Numbered from the stretch's first letter, positions 23,938 through 36,210 are shown. The stretch is DNA of 64,000 nucleotides from Macrotrachela quadricornifera (GCA_022393335.1 JAJEKB010021383.1:1911687-1975686), one strand, 5' to 3'. The notes: a model not told the origin generated them from the sequence alone. A program made the numbers and translations.

Positions 23938-26196
23938 TTATAATTCATTTTTTATACTTTCAACATTTTTCTTATATATAAATAGATCAGGATGATTTTC
24001 AGGTAGTGCATGTTGTCCTATATCCAGAGCTCGTTCACAAAATAAAAGTCCTTTCTTATGGTCACCAATTTTAGAATATACACTACCTATATAACTGTAA
24101 GACAAAGCCAAATCAGGATGATTTTGAGGAAGAATTTTTTGTCGAATTTCAAGTGCTTTGTCATGAGATGAAAGTGCTTTTGAATAATCACCCATATTGT
24201 AATATACCAAACCAATATTACTATAAGAAATAGCCCAATGAGGATGATTTTGAGGAAGAGTTTTTTCGTAGATTTCAAGTGCTTTTTCATGAGATGATAG
24301 TGCTTTTGCATACTCGCCCATGTTGTTACACACCAAACCAATATTATTGTAAGAAATAGCCAAATGAGGATGATATTGAGGAAGAGTTTTTTCGTAGATT
24401 TCAAGTGCTCTTTCATAATATGAAAGTGCTTTTGAGGACTCTCCCATGTTGTCATACACTAAACCAATATTACTGTACGAAGTAGCCAAATGAGGATGAT
24501 TTTGAGGAAGAGTTTTTTGATCAATTTCAAGGGCTTTTTCATAATATAAAAGTGCTTTTGAATACTCGCCTATTTTGTAATACACACTACCAATATTATT
24601 GTAAGATTCAGCCATATCAGGATGATTTTGTGGAAGAGTTTTTTGTCGTATTTCAAGTGCTTTTTCATGATATAAAAGTGCCTTTGAATAGTCTCCCAAG
24701 TTGTCATACGTCAAGCCAACATCATTGTAAGAAGAAGCTAAATCAGAATGTATAGGAGTGAGAATCTTGCGGTTGATTTCAATTGATTTTTCATAATATG
24801 TAAGTGCTTGTGCATATTTTCCTTGGCATCTTTTGATTATTCCGAGCTCATAACAAATATATGCTTCTTCGCGCTCATCATGCTTTTGATCAAGCATGAT
24901 TTCACACACTTGTTGAGCTTTATCAAATTGAGCAAGCTTAATCAATAATTTAATCATTCGATGCCATCCTTTCAGATCTGGAAATGTCTCTTTGCGTATT
25001 TGTTCCGTTAAAGAATGCAAATCAGGATCCTTGTCATTTGTTAGTGTCAATGTTACCTCCCAGAGACGATTATTATTATTTTCCATTTGTTTGATGTCTC
25101 CGATTCGAAACACGGAATGCATAGAAAAGAGAATTTCTTCTTCACCTTCAAAATAACTAACATCACGAACATTGGCAAAAGGTGTTGATGGTATTGATGG
25201 ATCAATTTTCATGACGAACAAAATGCCCACTAAATCAGAAGTTTTCATTGTTTCACGAGTAAACTTAAGAGATACTTGTCGATTCATACTAGTGGATAAA
25301 AAATTATTAAAAGATAATAAACCACCTTTTGTGTTAAATAATTTATCAAAATCCTTTTGCGAGAGACGTTGACCACGATATACGATAAATGTGTTGGAAT
25401 GAGTAAGCCCAGCGTATTGTGTGAAATGAAGTTGCTCAATATGCTTATGTAAATCTTTAACAAAAAAGCCCATATTAACGATGAGATCTGCCTCCATCAT
25501 TCGTAAAACTCGATTCAGCATAGAATAAAGAAAACAGTCATACGTATACCACCATATTGGAAGATGCTTATGGTATTCTTTTTCGAGTTTTTCGATATTT
25601 TTCAGTTCTTTATTATTACCGACAAATTGTTCCCGACAGTAGACAATAAAGTCTTTGACGTGCTGTTGTTCAAAATCAATCGTTAAAAGAATTTCCTTTA
25701 GTATCTGAGTATACATAAAGGATTGGTCAAGTTGATCGAGGTTTTTATTTGTTGCATCATTATTTGTGACTACAAAGCTCATTGAAATGGTGTTTTGATC
25801 ACACTCTTCGGTACCCTTTTTCAGTGCTTCACAGATCGGTTTAATGTCTGTGAAAACACCTTTTACTTTTGGCCAGTTTCTTGCCCATTGCTCATGGCGG
25901 GCTTTATTTCCACAAAAAATAAAGATTGCACTGATCTGTGACATATTATGAACATCAGGTACTGTTGTTTCTCCAAGTACGCCCGATGAAATCATAAATA
26001 TTTTTTCTTCTTTAATGCTGTTGATAAAATTGATACATTCATCTGCAGCAGTGAATGTATGTATTGTATTAATAACTTCTTGTAATTTTGACATTGACTT
26101 ACTCGAGTCCTGATTGTTCGTATCGTTGATGGTGCTATCAAGCCAAATCAACAAAAAATTTTGAATTCGACGAGTACTGCGTTTTTCCTGACTCAT
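23938..26196 (-). CDS. Arginine ADP-ribosyltransferase with C-terminal TPR array (752 aa)
   Basis: Intronless. The start is the ATG at 26196 (MSQEKRSTRR); the frame stays open upstream, but the next start-like codon there is TTG and overlaps a TATA-like element. Residues 1-240 form an N-terminal region common to rotifer proteins of this type. Residues about 265-390 are an R-S-E class mono-ADP-ribosyltransferase domain: YRGQR with R274, FLSTS with S301-T302-S303, and EGEEEILF with the ExE glutamates E352 and E354. These are the NAD-binding and catalytic residues of the arginine-specific ART family, so activity is plausible. Residues 443-752 hold seven 42-residue TPRs of kinesin-light-chain type (ALEI..KTLPQNHP spacing), likely a partner-binding scaffold. 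No signal peptide, so probably cytosolic. The TPR units are also visible as 126-bp DNA repeats. Poly(A) signal AATAAA on the minus strand at 23904-23899. Target protein unknown. Confidence 0.93.
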   Translation of the reverse strand: MSQEKRSTRRIQNFLLIWLDSTINDTNNQDSSKSMSKLQEVINTIHTFTAADECINFINSIKEEKIFMISSGVLGETTVPDVHNMSQISAIFIFCGNKARHEQWARNWPKVKGVFTDIKPICEALKKGTEECDQNTISMSFVVTNNDATNKNLDQLDQSFMYTQILKEILLTIDFEQQHVKDFIVYCREQFVGNNKELKNIEKLEKEYHKHLPIWWYTYDCFLYSMLNRVLRMMEADLIVNMGFFVKDLHKHIEQLHFTQYAGLTHSNTFIVYRGQRLSQKDFDKLFNTKGGLLSFNNFLSTSMNRQVSLKFTRETMKTSDLVGILFVMKIDPSIPSTPFANVRDVSYFEGEEEILFSMHSVFRIGDIKQMENNNNRLWEVTLTLTNDKDPDLHSLTEQIRKETFPDLKGWHRMIKLLIKLAQFDKAQQVCEIMLDQKHDEREEAYICYELGIIKRCQGKYAQALTYYEKSIEINRKILTPIHSDLASSYNDVGLTYDNLGDYSKALLYHEKALEIRQKTLPQNHPDMAESYNNIGSVYYKIGEYSKALLYYEKALEIDQKTLPQNHPHLATSYSNIGLVYDNMGESSKALSYYERALEIYEKTLPQYHPHLAISYNNIGLVCNNMGEYAKALSSHEKALEIYEKTLPQNHPHWAISYSNIGLVYYNMGDYSKALSSHDKALEIRQKILPQNHPDLALSYSYIGSVYSKIGDHKKGLLFCERALDIGQHALPENHPDLFIYKKNVESIKNEL
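24050..24830 (-). repeat. 126-bp direct repeats encoding TPRs
   Basis: Within the ART-TPR gene, about six units of 126 bp (42 codons) remain similar at the DNA level, with the block encoding KTLPQNHP recurring. This implies expansion by in-frame tandem duplication and makes the array prone to copy-number change or collapse in assembly. Confidence 0.8.
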
Positions 26197-26246
26197 ATTG
26201 TATATCAAATGGACGACTGAAATAAATAATGATAAAAAGGCCTTGA

Positions 26247-26253
26247 ATTTATA
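26247..26253 (-). promoter_or_regulatory. TATA-like element of the ART-TPR gene
   Basis: TATAAAT on the minus strand, 51 nt upstream of the ATG at 26196. This is the same ATG spacing as in the gene at 5372, which supports 26196 as the start codon. Confidence 0.4.
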
Positions 26254-26259
26254 CAATGT

Positions 26260-28135
26260 TGAATATATTTCTAGATTCTCTATTTGTTGTTTTTATCGTC
26301 AATCGTCTTTTTCTCTTCTTACTCAAGAGCTTTCGTCCTATTATGTTACCTATATTGATACAAGAAAAATGAAACAACGAAAATAAAAAATACATTAAAA
26401 TTCTGTTTTTTGTTGTCAATAAATGCATGAAATCCGAGAAAAAAAATCAAACACTTTCTTTTCTTCTTTTTCCGTAGTTTTTCAAGAACATTTCTCCCAC
26501 TATTGCAATATGTTGTTATAAATATAGGAATGAAAAGATCACTTTTATCATTTCAAAATACGTTACTAAGCACGAAAGAACAGTTCAAGATGTAATAAAT
26601 GACTACCAAATATAATAAAATCATTATGTTGCCGAGAATATAAAAAGATATTTGAAAAAGAGAAAGATTCTTATTTATTTGTACGAAAACTACGTTCTAT
26701 AAGTTTAAGATTATATCAAATTTTACTGTTTTTGTTATCTATGTATGTGCAGGTAGTAAATGGAAACAAGTAATATCTTTCTTTATTTTGCATTATACTG
26801 TTTTATACGTAAAAATGAAAGTAATACTTTTTTTTTCCGAAGTTTTCTTATTTATAAAAGAAGAATATTGTATTGGAATTTGTACTATTAAGATGACATG
26901 ATTAATATTAAAAATATTCTTTGCGAGTATACTTAATATCAGTATATAAAAAGTAGAAGTATCATCATTTGTTGGTTGATGAAAAGAAGCATGTTAATAT
27001 TTGATTTGGTTGTTTTTATTTTTATCGTTATTCTTATTTCTTCACAATGATGAATGTTACCGTATATGGTTCTCATATTACGATTAGAAAAATTTGTTTT
27101 TTTTTTAATAGAGGTCGAAACGTTGTATCTAAGCAATTTGTCTTAATAGTAGCGTTCATGATGGTTTATTTCATGTTTTAGAAATTATTTTGTAATAGAA
27201 ATATTAAGTGCAGATATGTGAATATTTCTGTAACCTAGATGTTGACTTAATGGTATTTTCCTAAATTATTTTTCTATTTATTGAAATTAGATTTTATGTA
27301 ACTGTTCTAGAAAGCACAATCTGCACTGAAGTATGTTCATCAGACCGATGCTTTTGAAAGTTATTTGAGTTGGCTATTAACTACTATCTTGGCTTTTGAT
27401 GTTTATAAAAAATAGTCTGACTTCATATTCAGACTTAGCATAAAAGGAGGATAGGTAATGAGGTCCTAAATCCACCTATAGGACATTTTCCAAGAAGATC
27501 TCTACCTTTTTATATCAAATGAAAGATCTCATTGAGATAAACAATTTTGTGACGGAACCAATTGTTGTTTAACGTATAACAAAAAAGTTCCAGAAGGACC
27601 AATACTCATGCTGTTTTGAGTTTATTACACTTTCGCGACTAATGTTATGTAGTGCTCCTATGCACATATAGAAAACCACAAATAGAGATATTTTTCATTT
27701 CGATTGGTACACGGTATGATTCTTGAAAAGTAATCATTATCTCTAGCAATTCTTTCAATTACATTTGACAGACATAAGAATTAACCGGTGCGAATTTCGA
27801 CAAGCCAAACGCAATCTCTTTAATAAAGATATGCTATGCAAACTGTACACAGATTGATCACGACTCTGGATAGCATTATTTTACGAAACATATGTTGAAA
27901 ACTAATACTTTTACTAAGACAGAAAAAAGTAAAGAAGAAAACAATGGTTCTCCACAACAGATTAGTAAAATAGATGATTAAAGTTATTGAACAATAAATT
28001 CATCGACTATTGTCTATTTAATGATATTAATGAATTGTTCATCTGACTCAATATTGTTGAGGACTGTTTGTTCTGGTTTGTGAATTCGAAAGCTAAATAG
28101 AGAGAGAATAAAAAAAACGATATGGTCACCATGTA
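26260..28135. other. Intergenic, no gene recognised
   Basis: AT-rich. A short hairpin-like block (GGTCCTAAATCC...CCTATAGGAC) lies near 27451-27485. No supported coding frame. Confidence 0.5.
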
Positions 28136-30935
28136 TTAGGTAACTGACCATCCTAAATTCATCTGGTTCACTTCAGCTACTGATTGTGGCAATGGTCTAT
28201 TCAATGTTTCAGGAAGTATCAATGCAAGAATAGCAGCAATAAGAGATACGATTCCATAGACCAATGCTGGAAGATGAATCCATATGCGAGTCTAAAATGG
28301 AATATACAAATCAAACAATAAAATACATATATAACATATCTGAGATCACTGACAAGATAATCGTTGCAAAAAGTACCAATAATGGCACCCACCCGTGCAA
28401 CCATAGAGCATATGCCCATACCTGTATTTCTAACATTAGTTGGGAAAAGTTCATTAGCATAAATATAAATATTAGTATAAGTTGCGGAGGCAAGAAATTT
28501 CAGTGCTCCATTGATAACATTCATTGTAATTGTTTGAGCTAAAATTGAATAGTTATATATTTTTGTCATAGAAAGATATTAAATAAAGAAATTGAAAGCC
28601 AAACCTCTTCCATCTTTTTCCATCAAACTTTGAACGGGTAAGATAAGAAGAGCAACAAGACAGAACAATATGCTAAAGACACAATATGGAATTTTTCGGC
28701 CAACATGATCAAGTATCGAATGAACCAGTATGCACGCTAACAATTCAACAACAGCACTGATGGTAAATGACAAGTAAGGATCCAATTTCCAAGAGCCTAT
28801 TAAACAGAACGTAATTATAGAGTCGTCACACTATAGAGGCTCCTCCCTCTTCAAATATTGATTTGAGTGCAGAGACTGCTGTAATCGCATGAAACTTTCA
28901 GAATATATTGGAGCTCTAGTGAAGAGACTATGATAAAATTTCCAGTCATACACCATGGAGTTTGAGGGAAATATTAACTAAACAAGAGTCAAAAATAGCT
29001 TATTTGGCAAACTAAATTTCTCTTTCAGCACTGCGACAATGTACTTAACATTTTTTTTTTATTTGAAAGAGCATCGCAGGATGCAGTGCAATACAGAACT
29101 CTTTTTTAAATTTCGTACTTTTTAAGCGAATAAAACGGATTACAAGTTAAATGTCTCGAAAACCTCTCTAAAAAAAGCGCTCGAGTTATATAATTGCCTG
29201 TATATATATATATATTTAAAAACGAAACTTGACAAAAATTTTGACCGAAATAAAAGATGTTGGAGAGAAAATCATATCATTTCTCAAAAACGTGAGGACG
29301 TGCTATCTTTTCATGCATTTATCTCAATTTAGGAATTTCTGCCGAAAATTAACTTTTTTGAAATAAGTTTTTATGATGTAGAAACTTGAACTTTCTTGAG
29401 ATGACCGTAAATAGATCTAGATTACTTAGTCAAATTTGAAAAAGTATAGAATATAGTACCTGTGTTTTGCGAAATACCATAAAAGACAAGATTCTGGATT
29501 AACCTAAAATAAGAAAAGAACAGACGAGGAAGTCAAATATGAAGATTCTCATAAGATGAATTTACCATTGGGAGAACATATTTATGCTAATAATACACAT
29601 AATCTTCGATCTAAACAAGCACATAAAACCTTCAGTATTGCTCTTTTCAGCCATTATCTATCATTATGGAACAAGAAATAAATAACAGAAAATCATTGTT
29701 CAAATTTCAAATATTTTAAGTTTACTTTCTGTTGTTCTTCTTTCACTTTTTGATAGGCATTACTGTCGAATATTCTTTTATTAACCATTGCAATACGTTT
29801 TAAAACGATTTCTGCTTCATCAAATCGACCTTTGCTAATTAACCATCGAGGACTTTCAGGTAGAATGCTAAATAAATAAAGTTTCTTTCTCAAAAGTATT
29901 AATTAAATTTTTATGCATTTACTTACAAGTAGAAAGCAAGAAACGGAATAGTAAATAATCCGATAGCCCATGTTAATGTTCGCCATGTTCGAATAAAATA
30001 TGCAAAGATAACTAGAAAAAGTTGACCAATAGCAAAAAAATATTTTATGACAATGCCAGCTAATAGACGTTTCTTTGGTCCAACTAGAAATCAATCATTA
30101 GGTTTTAATGATAGATTAATGAACAATTCTTTTTACCTATTTCAGAACCAAGAACAAATCCTGACACAGAGACACCCCGTGTTGAGCAAGCAATTAAGAA
30201 ACGTGCTACAACAAAAATGATGTATGAATGCCGAAAACCATACTGTGGTTGTGGACCGAAAGCACATAGAAAAACAGATATACTCATTACAATGAAACTC
30301 ACACCCATAATGGGTCGACGACCATATCTGAATTAATATTGAATATAACAATCTTTGAACTATCATATATTTATTATTTACTTATCCGCTAGTACACCAA
30401 AAATAATTGAACCAATCATATAACCGAAAAAAAAGATCATTTGTACCCATGATCGATGGGTCACTCGATCGCAAATCATTGTCCACTGAATTTAGAAAAG
30501 TACAAATAATCGAATAATGTATACTCAGAATTAAATAATCATCACCTCTTCAACTAACGTCTTCTTATAATATCGTCGATCGTATACATATGAATCACAA
30601 GCTTTCAATGAACTATTTCTAGATTCGCTGTTATTGAAAGTCAACTTCATAAAACATCGTTGACATTCTTTAATTGATATTGATTTTTGATTTAATGAAC
30701 ATTCATCCTTGGTTGGTTGATAATTTCTATTAAAAAGATCGTTATCCGCTTTCAGATATTGATCAATGGATGATCTTGCTGGATTTCGACAACGAAAATT
30801 GGGTGTTGCTGCACTGAATGTATATGTATAAACCATAATAGCTGGTAGTGTGTACGTCAAACAGATGAGCGAATATTTTATTTTTTGGAATCTGCCCCAG
30901 TCATTGACTGTAGCAAAAAAATTATCAAATTTCAT
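28136..30935 (-). CDS. SLC22-type organic ion transporter, ten exons (550 aa)
   Basis: Major facilitator of the organic cation/anion/carnitine (SLC22) family, plasma membrane. Exons in order of transcription: 30935-30546, 30485-30382, 30327-30137, 30083-29927, 29867-29726, 29657-29566, 29503-29460, 28796-28605, 28538-28354, 28291-28136; phases close and the 550-residue length is typical. After TM1 there is a large extracellular loop with six cysteines and potential N-glycosylation sites (NNS, NSS), a family hallmark. LADKYGRRP is the MFS loop 2-3 signature; ILPESPRWLISKGR is the SLC22 loop after TM6; a second signature-like HVGRKIP follows in the C-terminal half; the C-terminus has LPETLNRPLPQS, another family motif. 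Substrate is unknown. Eight introns are 53-68 nt but the one at 28797-29459 is 663 nt and may hold an old insertion. Confidence 0.93.
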
Positions 30936-32271
30936 AGCAAGGATCTAATAAAAGAAATAATAGAGTATTTTTCAAGTAGACTTTAAAAAGAAAAAACCTC
31001 TTTCTAGAAATTGAAACACCTTTGAAGATTCATAAATTTATTAGAAAAAGTTTCTGGATCAAAACCTCACCATTATACCTAGTCACTGCTTTCGATTTAG
31101 AAGCCTTCTCGGAAATTGTAGTCGTATCCTTGAAATCTTTGAGTCTCTAAAAGAAGTTCCTGAATATTTATATAATATTATGGAAAACCTATATAGTTTT
31201 CGAATGTTTTCTTTTACATTTTCATGTTCTCATAATTTAATTCACAGGTTTGGGAGCTATTCGACATGCATGAAATAAATATTGCTCAATGTATATGGAA
31301 TTCTTTTGTAAAAATATATCAACTCTGAGAATTTCCAAAAAAAAGAACACTTAGTTTCAAAGAGAATCCTGACTTTATCTTTTGTGTGTTCAATGTCTAT
31401 AAATTTCAATAGATTATGAGAAATTTTATTGTGAGAATCTAAAAAGCTGCCCTAAATTCTAACATCATTTTTCCCTTTCTTCATTGATTTATTTCATCCA
31501 ACGAAATATAGTGCAAGTCTCTTCTATTTTAAGATCTTTTCTATCAATTTACACAGAAAACTGATAGACGAGGAATGATTCACACACGGCGCGAGGGGGG
31601 GGAATAGAGGAGTCACTTCTCCTGCTTCGGAAAATTTTGATTGAAGCATTCTCCGAATTTGAAAATTTTGGTAGTACCAATTTTCTTCAAATTTTGCGGG
31701 GTTTTCAGATGATTTTCTTTGATTTTGGAGAAAACCAGTAGACAAATGACCCTAATCTAAGTCCGTGTTTAAGTAAGAGATTAGTATTATAACTAGATTC
31801 ATTTGTTATCAATAGCAATATATGATACGTGGATCATGGATGTTAACGATAACTGAACGCAAAAGAAAATCACCCTTCACCCTCACCCTCAGATTAGGGC
31901 AATATCTTAGTAACTAAAATGTGAAACACGATATACCCATTGCTAATTCTCTGAAAACCTCATCTTTTCATGTATATGGAAATATACTTCGGCATTATTC
32001 CTTACTTTAGAGCGTACAACTTCAACAGGAAAACATTTCGAAGATATTTTAACTAGACTTTTACTAATTATTTTAACTAAATAATTAAGATGTCGGTCAT
32101 TGTCTGTAACGAATTTTAAAATAGATGGATGGAACTATTTCGTTACGGCTGCGGCATGTTTTTTATTTTATTGTGATCACAATGACAAACTGGTAGAGTA
32201 GCTTTATTGCTATCTTCGGTATACGATGTTTACTCCACTAATACATCATTCAGCTGTGTTGATTTCATATA
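30936..32271. other. Intergenic, nothing recognised
   Basis: No supported gene. A G-run of nine lies near 31593 and CACCCTCACCCTCA near 31878; no known regulatory meaning. Confidence 0.5.
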
Positions 32272-32273
32272 TA

Positions 32274-32831
32274 GGGTGTCCAGTAAGTCTTTAGCCAAAG
32301 AAAAATTCGAATACAAATCTTCGCCATATTTTTGACCAAATGGTTTGATATTCTTATGATTGATAAAGGAGTATACATAGATCATATTCATAAAGGAAAC
32401 TATCAAAAACTATTATGAAGTAGTACAACAAACTTCAACAAAAACGATAACCTTTCATGAATTAGGGAAAAACAACATATTTATTCTCGCAGCTAAAAAT
32501 AAATGACATCTATTTGTTCTCAATCACTCTGTCACACTAGTGCCCTTCGGTCTTATACTTATACTAAAGATACATGTCTTGTTATTCATTGTGCTCAGAA
32601 AGCTTCAGTCACTGACAAAACTATAGTATTTATTTTTCATAAGTCGTGAAAGGTAACAATTTTTGTTGAAGTTTGTTGTACTATTTCTCAATAATTTTTG
32701 ACAAAGTTTCCCTTATGAATATGATCTATGTATACTCCTTTATCGATGATAAAAATATCAGACCATTTGATCAAAATATGGCGAAGATATACATTCAAAT
32801 TTTTTTTTCGCTAAAGACTTACTGGACATCC
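32274..32831. mobile_element. TA-flanked foldback MITE, Tc1/mariner-like (558 bp)
   Basis: Terminal inverted repeats GGGTGTCCAGTAAGTCTTTAG (left) and GGATGTCCAGTAAGTCTTTAG (right, reverse complement) are flanked by TA at 32272-32273 and 32832-32833, the target duplication typical of Tc1/mariner elements. Pairing continues well inward (GGAGTATACATAGATCATAT, TTGTTGTACTA and AGGTAAC blocks against complements). No transposase frame, so non-autonomous. Confidence 0.85.
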
Positions 32832-32833
32832 TA

Positions 32834-35544
32834 GAGAGAAAATAGAAACTGACGATATCAACGAGAGTATGATATTAATATCGGAACATTCATGTAAAAT
32901 GCATCAGCAATTGGATTATATTGAAAGTCAAGATATTTAACAATGATTAAAGAGATAATCTTCATTAAAAGTTAACTCACATTTAAAACCTCGCTAAAAA
33001 GTTCATGTATTCTTAACAATCGATCACAAATTAACAAAATTTAATGACATTCTTCTGATAAAACTTCATTAAAATGTTATTTAACACAGATATTCGCGTT
33101 AATTTCGACGAAAATCCCGTTAAATGTCTTATTATTTTGACACGAATTACTTTATTTGATAAAATGATTGATCTTTATAAATAATAGACTTTACATCTAC
33201 TGTAATAAATCTTCTTATTTTTCAAATGAATTTTGTCTTAAGTATATCATCGAATAGATGGCACAATAAATAAGAAAAGTTAAATGCCTCAAAACAGCAA
33301 ATTTATGATGAATAGACAGATAGTTTTAGTTCAAATTTATCTCATTTGTGAAAACTAATACAAATATTTAATGGTATACAATGTAGTCATGCTCGATGAA
33401 GATCAATTATAAATAAAAAATCGTCGAAAGAGTAACACATTTTCATGAATTTGTAAAAAATAGGAAAATTTCATTAGATTTTTCTCGTGAAACTCCGTTA
33501 AATGACTTCTCATTTTTACATGAGAAAGAAATTTGCATTTGTGATAGATCTAATCAAATTTCAAGAAACTAAAAGAAAACATGCATATCAGATATTGTAC
33601 TTTCTCACTCTGACATTGATATAAACGATTCAAAAACAGAAATTTATTATCTAAATTAGATCAATTATAGAAAAATTCATTAGTGAACACTATCATTCAG
33701 ACTAGGTGAACCTCTTCATGCTCAAAAATAGTTTGAGAGAAAATGAAACAAATGCAAAGTGCGATTGTTGTTTAGCTTTTCCAAAACACAATTCAAGTTT
33801 TTACGATGTGTCTTCGCAGAGATCGATGCTAAATACATATTATGTAAACATTATTTAACTTGCGATATAAGAAGAAGTAGCAATATTCATCTATGTCTTC
33901 TTTTAGTCTAACTAGATATGCATCAGTCCCAGTCCTGATTGATGGACTGGATTCCAGTCGCACTGGTATCTACCTATATGAAATGAATTTTACTGAACGA
34001 CTTTCACTTTCCCTCTTGCGAACATCTTATAACTGTCTGAATTTGAAGCTATTGAAATACTGTTGTAAATAATAAGACAATGCATGTAGAATAAATCGAT
34101 CGAACATGATACTCAATATTAGTATTTAAATACCTATAAGTTTAGACAATTACAAAGTGTTCAGTGTTCACAAAAGAAAAAGTAAGAGTTATTCAGCAAA
34201 ATTTATGCCATTTAGGTAGGTCCCAGTGCGACTATAACTGACGCGTGTCTATTTAGTTTTTCAAAACTCCATTAGAGCAGGTCAATACAAACTTTACATA
34301 TAGTTACCACAGAATATTTTCCGTCACGGATTTTAAAAAAATTCCACGATTTTTTGATTTATCGTTGATAAGGTATTTAAAAACTACTCAATGCTTTAAT
34401 CTTTTAGACTCACCCGCTATATTTATATATATATTTCTATATATTCAATTGGATAGAATAGCACTTCTGCACCAATGAATGTTTTAATCAAGATACGAAT
34501 TGTCGAAAGTGATCTTTCCATCGTTAATATGTTTATATATATATATATAGGGGCATAGAACATAATAAATTCTATTCTTTGATCTTTTCATTGCACAGTA
34601 CTACGAAATATCAACTTAAAAAGTCATTTCTTTTCAATGTATGATTAAATAGAAGACATTGTAAAAATTATTTTCACATCTATTTTCTTTTCTGTTAAGA
34701 TTAATAGCCCTCGAGTTATTACATATTGATATATCTTATCTTTACAAAAACAACATTCGACAAACGTGATCTTTCACACCATTTTTAGAATTTCATTTTC
34801 TTATTATCTATGCTGAAAGAAAGGCTATGCACGGAGCAGCTATTTATTATTACTAAATGTACGTTCGTCACAAAAGGAAAGATTATATAGTATAAATATA
34901 TTCACTCTGCCGAAAACAGCATGTTTTGCTACTTTATTCATAAATTGAGTTATATAAATCATAGAAAAATGCTTTTTATTTCCTTGGAAAGAACAAAAAT
35001 TTCGACATTGATCGAATCATAGATTTTCTTCGCGGATGAAAATATGCGATTTATTAAGTTCAATATTTATGTAAAAGAAACGAATGATTACAATAAAATT
35101 ACTTAAACAACAGCAAAATTAAAATTATACAGTATGTTCCAAAAGTTACACCCTAAAAAGGTTTTTCGTATATATTTACTATTTCATTCAATTTCATCAA
35201 TTATTTTTTTTAATGATGGATCCATGCTTCAAGTTCTTATTTACACGATTAACCTTCAAATCCACCTTTCAAAGGTATTATTTCTACACCAAATACAAAA
35301 AATTATCCTTTTTTTCTCTATACGGAGAAAAGCTGTTAGCGCGATCTCTGACGGGATTAAAAATGTGAAACAGGAGCTAACTGTTGTAAACGATCGCAAT
35401 AAAATAGTGATTGTGTATATACGGCTATTATGTTTTCTGTTTATATCCCTCCATAATTTCATATTTTTCAACTTAATAATATCCATACAATATGTTTTAG
35501 TAGGCTAAAATTAATCTCTTTAATAATGAGTTATATAATATCGA
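32834..35544. other. Intergenic; TA microsatellites, no gene
   Basis: AT-rich. A TA-rich microsatellite at 34533-34549. An inverted pair links 33956-33974 (CCAGTCGCACTGG, ACCT) and 34213-34235 (AGGT, CCCAGTGCGACT). The open frame at 35134-35508 has no protein-like support and covers composition-biased sequence. Confidence 0.5.
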
Positions 35545-35752
35545 TCACGGTCTGTAATTCTATGCTTACCTATCAGTCACGGTCCGTGATGCTATCCTCG
35601 TTTGTCTATCGCGGTCTGCGATGCTATCATAGCTTGTCGGTCACAGTCTGAGACACTCTTCTAGGTAGTCCGTCGTGATCTATGATGCCATCCTAACTTG
35701 TTGATCATGATTTGTGACACTATCCTAACCTTTCGGTCACGGTCTGTGGATG
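35545..35752. repeat. 32-bp minisatellite, six and a half units
   Basis: Units start at 35545, 35577, 35609, 35641, 35673, 35705 and 35737, exactly 32 bp apart, with consensus about TCACGGTCTGTGATGCTATC then CTAACTTGTCGG. The first 13 bases of a unit are a near palindrome (TCAC...GTGA). Units are diverged by substitution but not by indels. It is not a CRISPR: there are no unique spacers and the genome is eukaryotic. Confidence 0.9.
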
Positions 35753-36003
35753 GAGAAGTGGGTCCAAATTTCCATCCCTACACTTCAACACTGCTTTTAG
35801 ATAGTGTTTCACAAATGAGTAAGTAGGATTGTATGTAAGAAGATAATTATCATTTAGTCTTTGATTGTTTTCTAAAACAGAAACGATACACTAATACACA
35901 CTGGAAGGCAAAAAATACTATTTTATACAAGTCAATATAGCAAGTAAATAAAATAAAAATTAGGCTAAGCGATTGAGATAATAAAATTTTGTGATTCATA
36001 AAA

Positions 36004-36204
36004 ATGGAACTGAGAGATAAGTTATTTAGCTCTTGGAGAAATGGTGGTGACGGTCAAACAATTGAAAAACAGATCGTTCTATCTCTTGAAGAAGGAGCCA
36101 AGTTCAACCCATTAGTGCAACTTGTTTTTCATTACTCAGGTGAACTAATCCGAGAGTCGAATCCGATAACGAATGCGCAAAATTTAATAATTCATGTTCA
36201 CTAA
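36004..36204 (+). CDS. Possible short gene or gene fragment (66 aa)
   Basis: ATG-initiated frame with protein-like composition (MELRDKLFSSWRNGG, EKQIVLSLEEGAKFNP) ending 7 nt before a 1.3 kb foldback element. It could be the start of a gene cut by that insertion, or chance. No family recognised. Confidence 0.25.
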   Translation: MELRDKLFSSWRNGGDGQTIEKQIVLSLEEGAKFNPLVQLVFHYSGELIRESNPITNAQNLIIHVH

Positions 36205-36210
36205 TGCAAC

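Noticed and set aside
24087..24455. 122-codon minus-strand frame inside the ART-TPR gene
   Set aside because: It is a shifted reading of the 126-bp TPR repeats.
35134..35508. 124-codon frame preceded by a TACAGTATGTTCCAAAAGTT motif resembling a mariner end
   Set aside because: No reverse-complement partner was found nearby and the frame is hydrophobic AT-rich sequence; neither a gene nor an element can be supported.
35545..35752. CRISPR-like array
   Set aside because: Units are contiguous 32-bp tandem repeats with no unique spacers and no cas genes, in a eukaryotic genome.
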